A stretch of 35,450 nucleotides of DNA. Source: Bradymonadales bacterium (lineage in GTDB: Bacteria > Myxococcota_A > Bradymonadia > JAFGEP01). Made by a program: the position numbers and the translations under genes. The stretch lies in assembly GCA_016931535.1 (NCBI GenBank), contig JAFGEP010000093.1, forward strand, positions 1 through 35,450, written 5' to 3'. Below the pieces are notes generated by a model. It was not told the origin of the DNA and searched no databases. It was given only the letters and a program-made list of their open reading frames with translations. Of the stretch, positions 1 through 8,453 are shown piece after piece. Positions within the stretch are counted from its first letter, which is position 1. Every line of letters begins with the position of its first letter.

Positions 1-150
1 ACAGGTCGAGAGTGGAATGGTGTGCTGGCAGAGGACGATCAAGACTCTCTTCACCGTCCGATGGTCAGGTCACCAATCAGGACTGGGGTTGGACAGGCCG
101 ATCTCGACGGTCACCTCGTCGAGGATGGTCAGTGAGAATGACAAGGAGGT
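1..150 (-). pseudogene. Possible remnant of a proprotein-convertase P-domain
   Basis: Reading the minus strand, three short stretches in different frames resemble successive parts of a P-domain (a beta-sandwich often at the C-terminus of secreted proteases). They are VTVEIGLSNPSPD (about 76-114), then IGDLTI (60-77), then SDGEESLDRPLPAHH (about 18-62). The family usually shows a pattern like V-x-V-x-I-x-H-x-x-x-GDL-x-I-x-L-x-SP-x-G followed by L-x-DR. Two frameshifts are needed to join the pieces, so nothing functional is encoded here. The fragment also runs off the left edge of the window. The resemblance is from memory and the pieces are short, so this is a weak call. Confidence 0.22.
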
Positions 151-180
151 CTCCTCTGAATCGGAACTCGAGCCAACTGG

Positions 181-366
181 AGTGGGTGCGACTTTACGGG
201 CATCACCGACACCATCGAGGACGGCTACTTCGACGACCTGGGGGTCAACGCACTCTGGATCTCTCGGCCCATCGACAACTTCGCGGGCTACGAGGACGGC
301 TCCCGCCCGCGAGTCCTTACCGGCTTGTTGACCTGGCGGGGCGTAGGCCGCAGTTGTAGTGGCTAA
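181..366 (+). pseudogene. Alpha-amylase (GH13) fragment, decayed
   Basis: Frame +1 encodes a stretch that reads like the start of a GH13 alpha-amylase barrel. It has a D-F-x-GIT segment and then DGYFDDLGVNALWIS followed by RPIDN. This matches the region around beta-strands 1-2 in secreted amylases (G-D-x-x-G-I, then a-DLGV-x-A-l-W-i-SP). A stop lies upstream in the same frame (about 130-138), and after about 40 residues the similarity dissolves before a stop at 364. No start codon, signal peptide or catalytic Asp/Glu residues are present. It overlaps the 3' end of the convergent FGE-fold gene by about 50 bp. It is best read as the debris of a longer gene. Confidence 0.5.
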
Positions 367-1426
367 TACCCGGTTCGTCGCCGTCGCGGCGAGCGGCCCG
401 CGCGTTGCGGGGGGGATAGTCCCAACCGCCGCCGCGCATGACCCGGACAGTGCCTCTGGGGATGTCGACCCAGGCGCTGCCATCTGCCGGCGCTCCGGTG
501 TAATCACCATGCCAGTCGTCCTCGGTCCATTCCCACACGTTGCCGGCAAGGTCGCACAGCCCCTGGTCGCTATGACCGATCGTCTTGCTGCAAACCGGCT
601 GGGTCCCGGTCGTTTCACAGGAAGTGCCGGTGCTGTCTTCAGAGACCACCGCATGATCACAGGTCAATGCCGCATCGCCCCAGGGGTACTCGATATCCTG
701 GCCCTGGCTGCGGGCCGTGTACTCCCACTCCGCTTCGGACGGCAAACGACCACCGGTCCACTCGGCATACTGCCTGGCCTGATGCCAGGTCACGCAGTTT
801 ATCGGGTGGCGATCTCGACCGTCCACCCCCCAGTTGCAGTCGGTCGACGTGTCCGGCTCCGTGCAGGCTTGAGCTTCCACACAGGCGCGGTACTGGGCCA
901 CGGTCACCTCGGTGCGGGCCAGCTCGAAGGTCGGCACCGTCACGCTGTGAGCCGGCTCGTTCCAGCTGGAGTCATCCTCCTCATCGCCCATCTGGTAGGT
1001 GCCTCCGGCGATCGCGACCCATTCGATCGCCGTGTCGGCGACGCAATCCCCCTCGTTGCAGATCCACCCCCAGTCGCAAGGCCCGCACTCCTGGCCGCAT
1101 AGCGGGTCGGGTCCGCACTCGAGACCGGAGCAGTCAGGCGTACAGGTGCTTTCCTCCGAGACGTCTCCCGTCTGTTGATCACCCGTTGCTCCATCTACCT
1201 CCGGCTGTAGATCGGCCAGTGTTGCGTCTTCCTCCGGCTGCAGATCGGCCGGTGTTGCGTCTTCTTGCGGCTGCAGATCGGCCGGTGTTGCGTCTTCTTG
1301 CGGCTGCAGATCGACCAGTGTTGCGTCTTCTCGCGGCTGCAGATCGGTTGGTGTGTCGTCTTCCGAGCCGCATCCTGGCGCGACGAGCAGCGACAACAGG
1401 ATTATGAAGACAGGGCCATTTCTCAT
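317..1426 (-). CDS. FGE-sulfatase-fold (SUMF1/EgtB/PvdO type) lipoprotein
   Basis: A 369-residue predicted outer-membrane lipoprotein. The start is the ATG at 1426, chosen because GGGGAG lies 5 nt upstream; an in-frame codon 7 residues earlier lacks this. Residues 1-19 are a lipoprotein signal ending VAPGC. Residues 28-80 are an acidic linker of five 11-residue repeats, and residues 95-128 are Cys-rich. From about 135 to 365 is the formylglycine-generating-enzyme fold, with GGTYQMGDEE, RLPSEAEWEY, DLAGNVWEWT and RVMRGGGWD, ending GLRPAR. The two active-site cysteines that true FGE carries just after the RGGSW-type motif are missing here (DYPPRNARAAR). It is therefore probably a binding or structural member rather than a formylglycine generator. 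It stands alone, with decayed DNA downstream and the amidase upstream on the same strand. The substrate or role is unknown. Confidence 0.85.
   Translation of the reverse strand: MRNGPVFIILLSLLVAPGCGSEDDTPTDLQPREDATLVDLQPQEDATPADLQPQEDATPADLQPEEDATLADLQPEVDGATGDQQTGDVSEESTCTPDCSGLECGPDPLCGQECGPCDWGWICNEGDCVADTAIEWVAIAGGTYQMGDEEDDSSWNEPAHSVTVPTFELARTEVTVAQYRACVEAQACTEPDTSTDCNWGVDGRDRHPINCVTWHQARQYAEWTGGRLPSEAEWEYTARSQGQDIEYPWGDAALTCDHAVVSEDSTGTSCETTGTQPVCSKTIGHSDQGLCDLAGNVWEWTEDDWHGDYTGAPADGSAWVDIPRGTVRVMRGGGWDYPPRNARAARRDGDEPGISHYNCGLRPARSTSR
1207..1371 (-). repeat. 33-bp tandem repeat coding DLQPxEDATxA
   Basis: Five head-to-tail 33-bp units begin at 1207, 1240, 1273, 1306 and 1339; the last is more diverged. 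They encode 11-residue units of the form DLQPQEDATPA in the linker of the FGE-fold lipoprotein. Units two and three are nearly identical at DNA level, pointing to recent slippage expansion. The linker probably holds the folded domain away from the membrane. Confidence 0.9.
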
Positions 1427-1616
1427 GATGTCTCCCCCGGTGGTCAAGTTGCTGAACTGGATCGCAGTTCAGTGTGTAAATGGATCGAGCGATCGGGTCA
1501 ACCTGGACATGAACGCAAGGTTTGAACGCTGTCCAGTCGTGTTGGAGCCAGATGCCAGCCTACTGTCTCCGGATGCCTCACCCAGCCGTTGACCTGGAAG
1601 ATTGTGGCCGAGGGTC

Positions 1617-3056
1617 TTATCGATCGAGGGCCGGGGGAAACACCCAACCCCCCAGGTCCTCCTCCAGCCACTGCGCGGCTGCGATGGTGAGGTGATCGTA
1701 ACCATGGGAGGCGACCACCTGGACCCCCAGCGGCAGGCCCCGGTCGTCCAGCCCCAGGGGCACCTGGGTGGCCGGCATCTCCATGGCGTTGAAGATGGCG
1801 GTGTAGATCCACTGGATGGGTGGCAGGAGGGGACGGTTGTGCTTCGGCGCCGGCTCGGGGTAAGGCGGGTAGAGCAGAAGGCCGTCGTTGCCCAACAGCT
1901 GGGTCAGCTTCCGGCGCAGGGCCTGGCCGTGGCGCATCCAGGAGGCGGAGCGTCCAGGGAACAGGGACTCCGCGCTCTCCACCAGGCCGAGCCCGATGGC
2001 GGGAAAGGTGTGGTCCGATCGGCCCGCCAGCCAGCGCAAGAGCTCCCGACCGGCCTTGATGGGGGTACCTCCCCCCATGTGCTCCTTGAAGGTGGGGCCC
2101 CCCGCCAGAGACATCATCGAGGACCAGATGAGCAAAGAGTCCCGGAGCCCCTCGATCCGGATCTCCTCGATCTGCGCGCCCCTTGTGGCCAGCGCGTCGG
2201 CGGCTCGGCGCTGGGCCTCCTGGAGTGAGCGGGCCACGGGCAGAAGGCCGTTGTCGGGCACCAGGTACACCCGCAGGGCGCGGGGGTCCACCGAATCAGG
2301 GTCGCCCAGGCGCCAGGGGAGAGGGCGATCATCCTCCGGGTCGGGCCCGGCCAGGACCCGCAGCAGCGGCATGAGGTCCTCGGCTCGGCGGCAGATGGGG
2401 CCGGTGGCCAGGTAGCGGGAGGCCTCGTTGGCCCCCTCGGGGAACTGCCCCCGGTTGGGCACCAGGCCCCCCGTGGGCTTGTGGCCGAAGACTCCGCAGA
2501 AGAAGGCGGGCATCCGGGTGGATCCCCCGACGTCGGCGGCCAGGCCGAAGGGAGAGCAACCGGCGCCCACCAGGGCGGCCTCCCCGCCCGATGAGCCTCC
2601 CACGATCCGCGTCGGGTCGTAGGGGTTGTTGGTCCTGCCGTAGACCCGGTTGTCGGACTCCATCCACATGCACAGCTCGGAGACGTTGCTCACCCCCAGC
2701 GGGATGGCTCCTGCCTGCCGGAGGCGGCGCACCGTGACCGCGTCCCGATCCGCGAAGGTGCCCACGCGGGACACCAGCCCCGAGGTGTTGGGCATCCCGG
2801 TGAGCCGGAAGGACTCCTTGATGGTGCAGGGCACCCCGTGGAAGGCGGGCAACTGTTTCCCTGCGCGGACCTGGCGGTCCGCCTCCTCCGCCTCCTTTCG
2901 GGCGGCCTCGAAGCGGTCGCAGACCATCGCGTTCAAGCTTGGGTTGACCTGCTGGATGCGCTCGATGTGGGCCCGCACCACCTCGGTGGAGCGAATCTCT
3001 CCGGTGCGGATCATCCTCGCCAGGGCGGTTGCGGACAGGGTCAACAGGGGGTCCAC
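1617..3056 (-). CDS. Amidase-signature serine hydrolase, FAAH2-like
   Basis: A 479-residue amidase-signature enzyme that hydrolyses amide (possibly ester) bonds through a Ser-cisSer-Lys triad. The triad is visible as Lys80 (HGVPCTIKES), the serine of the GGSSGGE loop at about 155, and the nucleophile Ser179 in GGSTRMP. The stretches RMPAFFCGVFGHKP, PNRGQFP, LLYPPYPEPAPKH and GLPLGVQVVA resemble fatty-acid amide hydrolase 2 more than GatA. No signal peptide or N-terminal membrane helix is evident. The start is a GTG with GAGGTG about 5 nt upstream. It lies divergent from the aminotransferase pair with a 249-bp gap, so a shared substrate pathway is possible but unproven. The true substrate cannot be told from sequence. 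Confidence 0.9.
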   Translation of the reverse strand: MDPLLTLSATALARMIRTGEIRSTEVVRAHIERIQQVNPSLNAMVCDRFEAARKEAEEADRQVRAGKQLPAFHGVPCTIKESFRLTGMPNTSGLVSRVGTFADRDAVTVRRLRQAGAIPLGVSNVSELCMWMESDNRVYGRTNNPYDPTRIVGGSSGGEAALVGAGCSPFGLAADVGGSTRMPAFFCGVFGHKPTGGLVPNRGQFPEGANEASRYLATGPICRRAEDLMPLLRVLAGPDPEDDRPLPWRLGDPDSVDPRALRVYLVPDNGLLPVARSLQEAQRRAADALATRGAQIEEIRIEGLRDSLLIWSSMMSLAGGPTFKEHMGGGTPIKAGRELLRWLAGRSDHTFPAIGLGLVESAESLFPGRSASWMRHGQALRRKLTQLLGNDGLLLYPPYPEPAPKHNRPLLPPIQWIYTAIFNAMEMPATQVPLGLDDRGLPLGVQVVASHGYDHLTIAAAQWLEEDLGGWVFPPALDR

Positions 3057-3075
3057 GGGTCACCTCGCTGCCGCT

Positions 3076-3104
3076 AACCTACTCGCTCCCGCTGCGCTTG
3101 CCAA
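3076..3104 (-). promoter_or_regulatory. Candidate sigma-70-type promoter for the amidase
   Basis: On the minus strand TTGGCA (3099-3104) and TAGGTT (3076-3081) are separated by 17 bp. The -35 matches the consensus at 5 of 6 positions and the -10 at only 3 of 6. It would start a transcript about 12 nt before the GTG start, which leaves just enough room for the ribosome site. The consensus is known from other bacteria, so this is weak support. Confidence 0.33.
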
Positions 3105-3305
3105 TCCCGCGTCCCCTCGGCTAAGCTGGCCGCCATAAAGGATGGGTGTCCGACGGCGGGCTCATCAGGCTCTTGTGCGTCGAGCCTTGGATGGGCTCCC
3201 GAAAGCGAAACGGAGCCGATGGGGGGATGTGGCGGCCCCAACTCGAGCAGAAGGGCGGGGGGCTGACGGCGAGCTTCCCAGGCTCCAGGACGGTGAGCAG
3301 TGGGC

Positions 3306-4688
3306 ATGATCCCGAAGACCGAAAAGCAGGCGATCGCGGCGCGCTTCGCCCGTCACCTGAGCCGAGGGCAGGTGGCCTACCTCAGGGCGGGGCACCTGGA
3401 CGTGCTGGAGACCGCGCGTCGCGGTATCGGCTTTGTTGATGGCGGTACGGGCCGTTCCATGATCGATGCCTTCACCTCGGCGGGCTGCTTCAACGTGGGC
3501 CGAGGCAACCCCCGGGTTCTGGCCGCGCTGCGGGAAGCCCTTCATACCTGGGACATGGGCACGCCGGGGGTGGACAGCGCACCTCGACGCGCTCTGCGGG
3601 CCCGGCTAGCTGAGATCGCGCCCGGGGACCTGGATCGGGTCCTCCTGTGCGCCGGGGGCGGCGATGCGGTGGACGCCGCCCTGAAGCTGGCGCGGGGGGC
3701 CACCGGCCGGCCGGAGATCCTGGCCGCCACCAAGGCCTACCACGGCCACACCGGTTTTGCCCTGTCGGTGAACGGTAAGGCCCACTACCGAGACTACTGC
3801 GAGCCGCTCATGCCGGCGGTGCGCTTCGCCCCCTTCAACGACCTGGAAGAGGCCCGGCGCCAGGTGGGGCCCAACACCGCCGCGATCCTGGTGGAGCCGG
3901 TGCAGGGGGAGGCGGGGATCTACCCTGCGGCGCCGGGGTACCTGGAGGGCCTGCGGGGGCTCTGTGACGAGACGGGGGCGCTGCTGGTCGCCGACGAGAT
4001 CCAGACGGGGTTCGGCCGCACGGGCCGCCTGTTCGCCTGTGAGCACGCGGGGGTGGTGCCCGACCTCATGACGGTGGCCAAGTCGCTGGGGGGCGGGGTC
4101 TACCCGGTGGCCGCCCTGTTGTGGCGCGAGGTGGAGCCCCTGGCGAGCTGGACCGCGGCCCACCCCGACTTCCACCGCACTACCGGTGGCAGCGAACTGG
4201 GCTGCGCGACAGCTCTCGCGGCGATCGATGAGGTCCTGGATCGCCGCCTCTGGGAGAACGCGGCCGCCCGTGGAGAGGAGCTCATGGCGGCCCTGTCCGA
4301 TCTGGCCCGCCAGAACAGCCGGATCGTACGCGAGGTCCGCGGGTTGGGCCTCATGGTGGGCATCGAGTATATCCATGAGTTTCTGGGCCCCATGATGTCG
4401 GACGCGCTGGCCCGGCGAGGGGTCTTCGCCGCCTACTCCGGCAACGCGCCCCAGGTGATGCGCTTCATGATCCCGCTGACGGCCACTCAAGACGAGGTGA
4501 AGGAGCTGGCCGAGGCCATCGCCGGGGCGGTTGGGGACATGCGAAAGCTCTTGCCCCTGGCCTTGCCCGCAGCCCGGGTGCCGGCGCTTCGCCGCCTGCT
4601 CAACGACGAGGGGGCCCAGATTCGCCTCTTCGGCGCGCTGCGCTCGATGGAGGATCTCCTGGCGCGGGTGCGAAGGAGGCGCAAATGA
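3306..4688 (+). CDS. Class III PLP-dependent aminotransferase, active-type subunit
   Basis: A 460-residue fold-type I, class III aminotransferase (acetylornithine/4-aminobutyrate superfamily). Numbered from the ATG at 3306, it has the stacking motif KAYHGHTGF (Tyr145), the PLP-nitrogen aspartate Asp230 in [13 protein letters not shown], and the Schiff-base lysine Lys259 in [18 protein letters not shown] segment at about 292-295 contacts the neighbour's cofactor phosphate in this family. An in-frame GTG at 3300 is an alternative start; the ATG is preferred because GGTGAG lies 8 nt before it. It overlaps the next gene by 4 bp (ATGA). A C-terminal extension of about 45 residues beyond the usual fold ([15 protein letters not shown]) is rich in Arg and Leu. 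The amino donor cannot be assigned. Confidence 0.9.
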   Translation: MIPKTEKQAIAARFARHLSRGQVAYLRAGHLDVLETARRGIGFVDGGTGRSMIDAFTSAGCFNVGRGNPRVLAALREALHTWDMGTPGVDSAPRRALRARLAEIAPGDLDRVLLCAGGGDAVDAALKLARGATGRPEILAATKAYHGHTGFALSVNGKAHYRDYCEPLMPAVRFAPFNDLEEARRQVGPNTAAILVEPVQGEAGIYPAAPGYLEGLRGLCDETGALLVADEIQTGFGRTGRLFACEHAGVVPDLMTVAKSLGGGVYPVAALLWREVEPLASWTAAHPDFHRTTGGSELGCATALAAIDEVLDRRLWENAAARGEELMAALSDLARQNSRIVREVRGLGLMVGIEYIHEFLGPMMSDALARRGVFAAYSGNAPQVMRFMIPLTATQDEVKELAEAIAGAVGDMRKLLPLALPAARVPALRRLLNDEGAQIRLFGALRSMEDLLARVRRRRK

Positions 4689-5851
4689 ACAGCTTGGGTT
4701 TCGACCCGGGATTCAACACCGCAGGGGGAGAGGGCGCCTGGATCCTGGCGGAGGATGGACGCCGGATCCTGGATGGTCTGGCCGGGGAGGGGATCTGCCT
4801 TTTCGGGCGTCGGCCGCCGGAAGTGGTGGCCGAGCTGGCGGTGGCCCTCGAGGAGACGGACCAGGGCAACTTCCCGATGATCTCCCGGGAGAAGGCGGAG
4901 CTGGCCGAGGCGCTGGCCCGGTGGGCCCCAGGCGACCTCGAGGGGGTGGTGTTCTCGGTGATGCGGGGGGAGGCCATGGAGGTGGCCCTCAAGCTGGCCC
5001 GCGGGTATACCGGCCGCGCCAACCTGGTGACCGTGGACGGCGGCTGGTACGGGGAGACCGGCTTTGCGTTGAGCCTCTCGGACAGGGCGGACAAGGCGGA
5101 CTTCGGGCCCCTTGTGCCTCAGACCCGAGTGGTGCCCTTTGGGGACCTGAAGGCCGCGGCTGCCGAGCTGGCGCACGGCGCGGCCGCCTTCATCCTGGAG
5201 CCGATCCAGGCGGAGAACCGCTGCCGCCAGGCCGAGCCCGGCTACCTGAAGGGGCTGCGCAAGCTCTGCGACCGCCATTCGGCCCTGCTGGTGCTCGACG
5301 AGACCTGGACCGGCTTTGGCCGCACCGGCTCGTTCTTTGCCGGCGACCTGGCCGAGGTCGTGCCGGATCTGCTGGTGCTGGGTGAGGCCCTGGGTGCCGG
5401 GATCTTCCCCATCGCTGCGACGCTCGTGCGCCGGCGGGTGAAGCGCTTTTTGGACACCCATCCCCTGATCCACCTTTCCACCTTCGGTGGGTCGGACCTG
5501 GGCTGCCGAGTCGGGGTGGCGGTGCTGAAGGCCCTGAAACGGGAGCGCCCCTGGGTGCGGGCCGCCCGGATCGGTGCCCGTCTGCGAGACGGTCTTGCGG
5601 TCATCCAGAGCCGGCACCTCGGCAGGCTGGTATCCGTGGCCGGACGCGGGCTGCTGTTGTCCCTGGATCTCGGCGATCCAGCTCGGGCTCTGGCCTTCTG
5701 CCGAGCCGCGGCCCAGGCGGAGCTGCTGGTGCGTCCTCAGCGCGTGGCCAAAGGTGCGGTGCTCCTGGCTCCGTCACTCCTGCTGTCCGACGAGGAGGTC
5801 GAGATGCTCCTGGTGCGGGTGGACCAGGCGCTCCAAGCGCTGGCAGAGTGA
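4685..5851 (+). CDS. Class III aminotransferase paralogue lacking the PLP lysine
   Basis: A 388-residue paralogue of the upstream gene, translationally coupled to it by an ATGA overlap. The fold markers are kept: WYGETGFAL (stacking region), Asp205 in VLDETWTGFGRTG and STFGGSDLGC (Thr266). At the position of the Schiff-base lysine the sequence is VLGEALGAGIFP, so Glu234 (GAG, 5384-5386) replaces Lys. The phosphate-binding loop is also altered (SVMRGEAMEVALK). Without the lysine it cannot carry out normal transamination. Since class III enzymes are dimers with active sites at the interface, a structural or regulatory partner role for the first protein is a reasonable inference. The frame is intact and selection-like conservation of other motifs argues against a pseudogene. 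No frameshift is visible. Confidence 0.9.
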   Translation: MNSLGFDPGFNTAGGEGAWILAEDGRRILDGLAGEGICLFGRRPPEVVAELAVALEETDQGNFPMISREKAELAEALARWAPGDLEGVVFSVMRGEAMEVALKLARGYTGRANLVTVDGGWYGETGFALSLSDRADKADFGPLVPQTRVVPFGDLKAAAAELAHGAAAFILEPIQAENRCRQAEPGYLKGLRKLCDRHSALLVLDETWTGFGRTGSFFAGDLAEVVPDLLVLGEALGAGIFPIAATLVRRRVKRFLDTHPLIHLSTFGGSDLGCRVGVAVLKALKRERPWVRAARIGARLRDGLAVIQSRHLGRLVSVAGRGLLLSLDLGDPARALAFCRAAAQAELLVRPQRVAKGAVLLAPSLLLSDEEVEMLLVRVDQALQALAE

Positions 5852-6005
5852 GGTGCTTAGTCAAGGCGCTGTTTCTGGACAACGACCTGGGGCGCCGGCT
5901 GTAGAATTTCAGTCGACCCAGAAGCCGGCCGTTGGATCTGGTAGAGTCTGGACACCTTGTGTGACCGCGGTGTCGTAGACCAGCGCCTCCTGGAGACGAT
6001 GCGGA

Positions 6006-8453
6006 ATGCACCGGATTCCACCACAACTGTTCTGCATCGTACTCATGGCCGTGTTCTCTGCAGGGGTCACAGGCTGTGGCGATGTGACGCCTGGGCGCGG
6101 TCAGGTCATCCGGGTTGGTGTCTATCAGAATCCACCCAAGGTGTTCCAGGAACCGGACGGTGAAGCCACGGGCTTGTTCGTCGAGATCCTGGACGAGATT
6201 GCGCACGAAGAAGGCTGGATACTGACCTATACCCCCTGCCAGTGGCCTGCTTGCCTGGTCGCACTCCAACAGGGTGAGATCGATCTGATGCCCGATGTCG
6301 CGTACTCCTCGGAACGCGAGGAGCAGTACGATCTGCACCAGATCCCGATCGTCGAGAGCTGGTCCCAGCTCTATCGCCATCCCGGCACAGGCATCGACAG
6401 CCTTTCCGATGTGGCCGGTAAGCGGATCGCCACGCTTCGAGGATCGATCCAGGAGACGACCTTCAGACAGATGTTGGAGAGCTTCGGCTATGACGCGACC
6501 CTGGTGGTGACCGAGTCGTTCCAGGATGCGTTTCGATTGGCGCAGACGGGGTCGGTGGATGCGGCCATCTCCAACCATTTTTACGGAGACACCTTCTACC
6601 GTGACTATGGGCTGGAGAAGTCCGGCATCGTGTTTCAGCCGGTCTCGCTGTACTATGCCACCGCCGAGGGGGCACATGCCGACTGGCTGGAGGCCATCGA
6701 TGGCCATCTGAGCGAATGGCGGTCGCAGGCCGATTCACCCTACTACACGGCGCTCGAACGATGGCTAGATAGACCTCCCAAGTCGTTCGTGCCCAACTAT
6801 CTCCTCTGGGTTGTCGCCACCACGCTGGGACTGCTGGCCTTGGCTTCTGGCCTGGTGTACCTGCTGCGACGCCAGGTCAAGGCAAGGACAGGACACCTGG
6901 CCGAAAGCGAGCAACGCTACCGCCTGTTGGCCCAGAACCTGAAGGATAGTGAAGCGAAGGTGCGGGCGATCTACCAGGGGTTACCCATTCCCACCTTCGT
7001 CTGGTCGACACGGGATGCCGGTTTCGTGTTGGCCGACTGCAACGCCGCCGCTCTGGCCCTCACCAAAGGAGAGGCCGAGCGGTGGATCGGCCAGCCGATC
7101 GAGACGGTACACGCCGATGGTGACGAGCTGATCGGTGCCGTCAAGCGATGCTTCCAGCAGCGTTCATCGCTGAAGATCGAGATCACCCACCAATTCTCCG
7201 GTCGCGACACTCCACGCGTCTTGACGGTCACGTGCGGGATCGTACCCCCCGACATGGTGCTGGTGCAGATCGAAGACGTGACCGAACAACGCCAGATCGA
7301 GGAGCAGTTCCGACTCTCGCAGCGCCTCGAGGCGATCGGTCAACTGGCCGGCGGAGTGGCGCATGACTTCAACAACCTGTTGACGGTGATCAGCATCTCC
7401 GCCGAGCTGGCCATGGAAAACCTCGACCCCCAGCATCCGGTCCGCGAGGAGATCCAGGAGATCCTGGCCACCAGCTCCCGTGCGTCTACCCTGGCAAGTC
7501 AGCTTCTGGCGTTTAGCCGCAAGCAGGTGCTGGAACCGCAGCTGTTGGACCTCAACCTGCTGATCCGCGATGCAGAACGGATGCTGCGCAGACTGGTCAG
7601 CGAGGATATCGAGATCAAGGTCATCCTGGCGGAGTCTCTCGGCTCTGTGCGGGCTGATCCCGGACAGCTGGAGCAGGTCCTCCTGAACCTGGTGGTCAAC
7701 TCCCGGGATGCCATGCCCTCCGGTGGCAAGCTGACCATCGAGACCGCCAACGTAGAGCTCGACCAGGGATACGCGGAGCGTCACGTCGGAGTCGAATCAG
7801 GTCCCTACGTGCGGTTGTCGGTCAGCGATACCGGCTCGGGAATGGATGCCCAGACATGCAGCCTCATCTTCGATCCGTTCTTCACGACCAAGGAGAAAGG
7901 CAAGGGGACCGGTCTTGGCTTGTGCATGGCCTACGGAATCGTCAAGCAGAGCGGAGGGCACATCTGGGTATACAGTGAGCCGGGCCAGGGCACGACCTTC
8001 AAGATCTACCTCCCTCGGGTCGATCTTCCGGCAACATCGGATCGGGTGGAGCCACCCGCCGTGACCAGTACCCGCCATGAAACGGTGCTGGTGGTGGAGG
8101 ATGATGAACGAATGCGGGTGATCGCCCAACGCATCCTGCGCAAGGCGGGATACGAGGTCCTCTCGGCCGCCAACGGGGCGGAGGCGCTGGAGATCTGTGA
8201 ACGACCCGGTGCTGTGGTGCACCTCGTGCTCACCGATGTCGTCATGCCCCGAATGAATGGCAAGCAGCTCGCGGACCGGCTGGCCGAGACCTGCCCACAA
8301 ACCAAGGTGCTGTTCATGTCGGGGTATCCCGATGACGCCATCTTTCACCACGGTGTGCTCGACTCGGGGATCCACTTCATCAGCAAGCCCTTCTCGGCCG
8401 CCAAGCTGACACGTAAGATCCAGGAGTTACTCGACAATCCGCCAGATCGGTGA
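6006..8453 (+). CDS. Hybrid sensor histidine kinase with periplasmic solute-binding sensor
   Basis: An 815-residue hybrid two-component kinase. Residues 1-24 form a signal segment ending VTGC, which could be a lipobox. Residues 33-256 are an SBP_bac_3 (amino-acid-binding type) domain. One membrane helix spans about 265-287, and a PAS domain covers about 312-430. The HisKA box GGVAHDFNN contains His453. The ATPase has an N-box at NLVVNSRDAM and G-boxes DTGSGM and GTGLGL. A C-terminal receiver (about 692-810) carries Asp744 in VLTDVVMP and Lys794 in ISKP. The expected path is ligand binding in the periplasm, phosphate moving from His453 to Asp744, then an external phosphotransfer partner. No output regulator is adjacent, so it is an orphan here. 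The ligand is unknown; amino acids or small organic acids are typical for this sensor family. Confidence 0.93.
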   Translation: MHRIPPQLFCIVLMAVFSAGVTGCGDVTPGRGQVIRVGVYQNPPKVFQEPDGEATGLFVEILDEIAHEEGWILTYTPCQWPACLVALQQGEIDLMPDVAYSSEREEQYDLHQIPIVESWSQLYRHPGTGIDSLSDVAGKRIATLRGSIQETTFRQMLESFGYDATLVVTESFQDAFRLAQTGSVDAAISNHFYGDTFYRDYGLEKSGIVFQPVSLYYATAEGAHADWLEAIDGHLSEWRSQADSPYYTALERWLDRPPKSFVPNYLLWVVATTLGLLALASGLVYLLRRQVKARTGHLAESEQRYRLLAQNLKDSEAKVRAIYQGLPIPTFVWSTRDAGFVLADCNAAALALTKGEAERWIGQPIETVHADGDELIGAVKRCFQQRSSLKIEITHQFSGRDTPRVLTVTCGIVPPDMVLVQIEDVTEQRQIEEQFRLSQRLEAIGQLAGGVAHDFNNLLTVISISAELAMENLDPQHPVREEIQEILATSSRASTLASQLLAFSRKQVLEPQLLDLNLLIRDAERMLRRLVSEDIEIKVILAESLGSVRADPGQLEQVLLNLVVNSRDAMPSGGKLTIETANVELDQGYAERHVGVESGPYVRLSVSDTGSGMDAQTCSLIFDPFFTTKEKGKGTGLGLCMAYGIVKQSGGHIWVYSEPGQGTTFKIYLPRVDLPATSDRVEPPAVTSTRHETVLVVEDDERMRVIAQRILRKAGYEVLSAANGAEALEICERPGAVVHLVLTDVVMPRMNGKQLADRLAETCPQTKVLFMSGYPDDAIFHHGVLDSGIHFISKPFSAAKLTRKIQELLDNPPDR

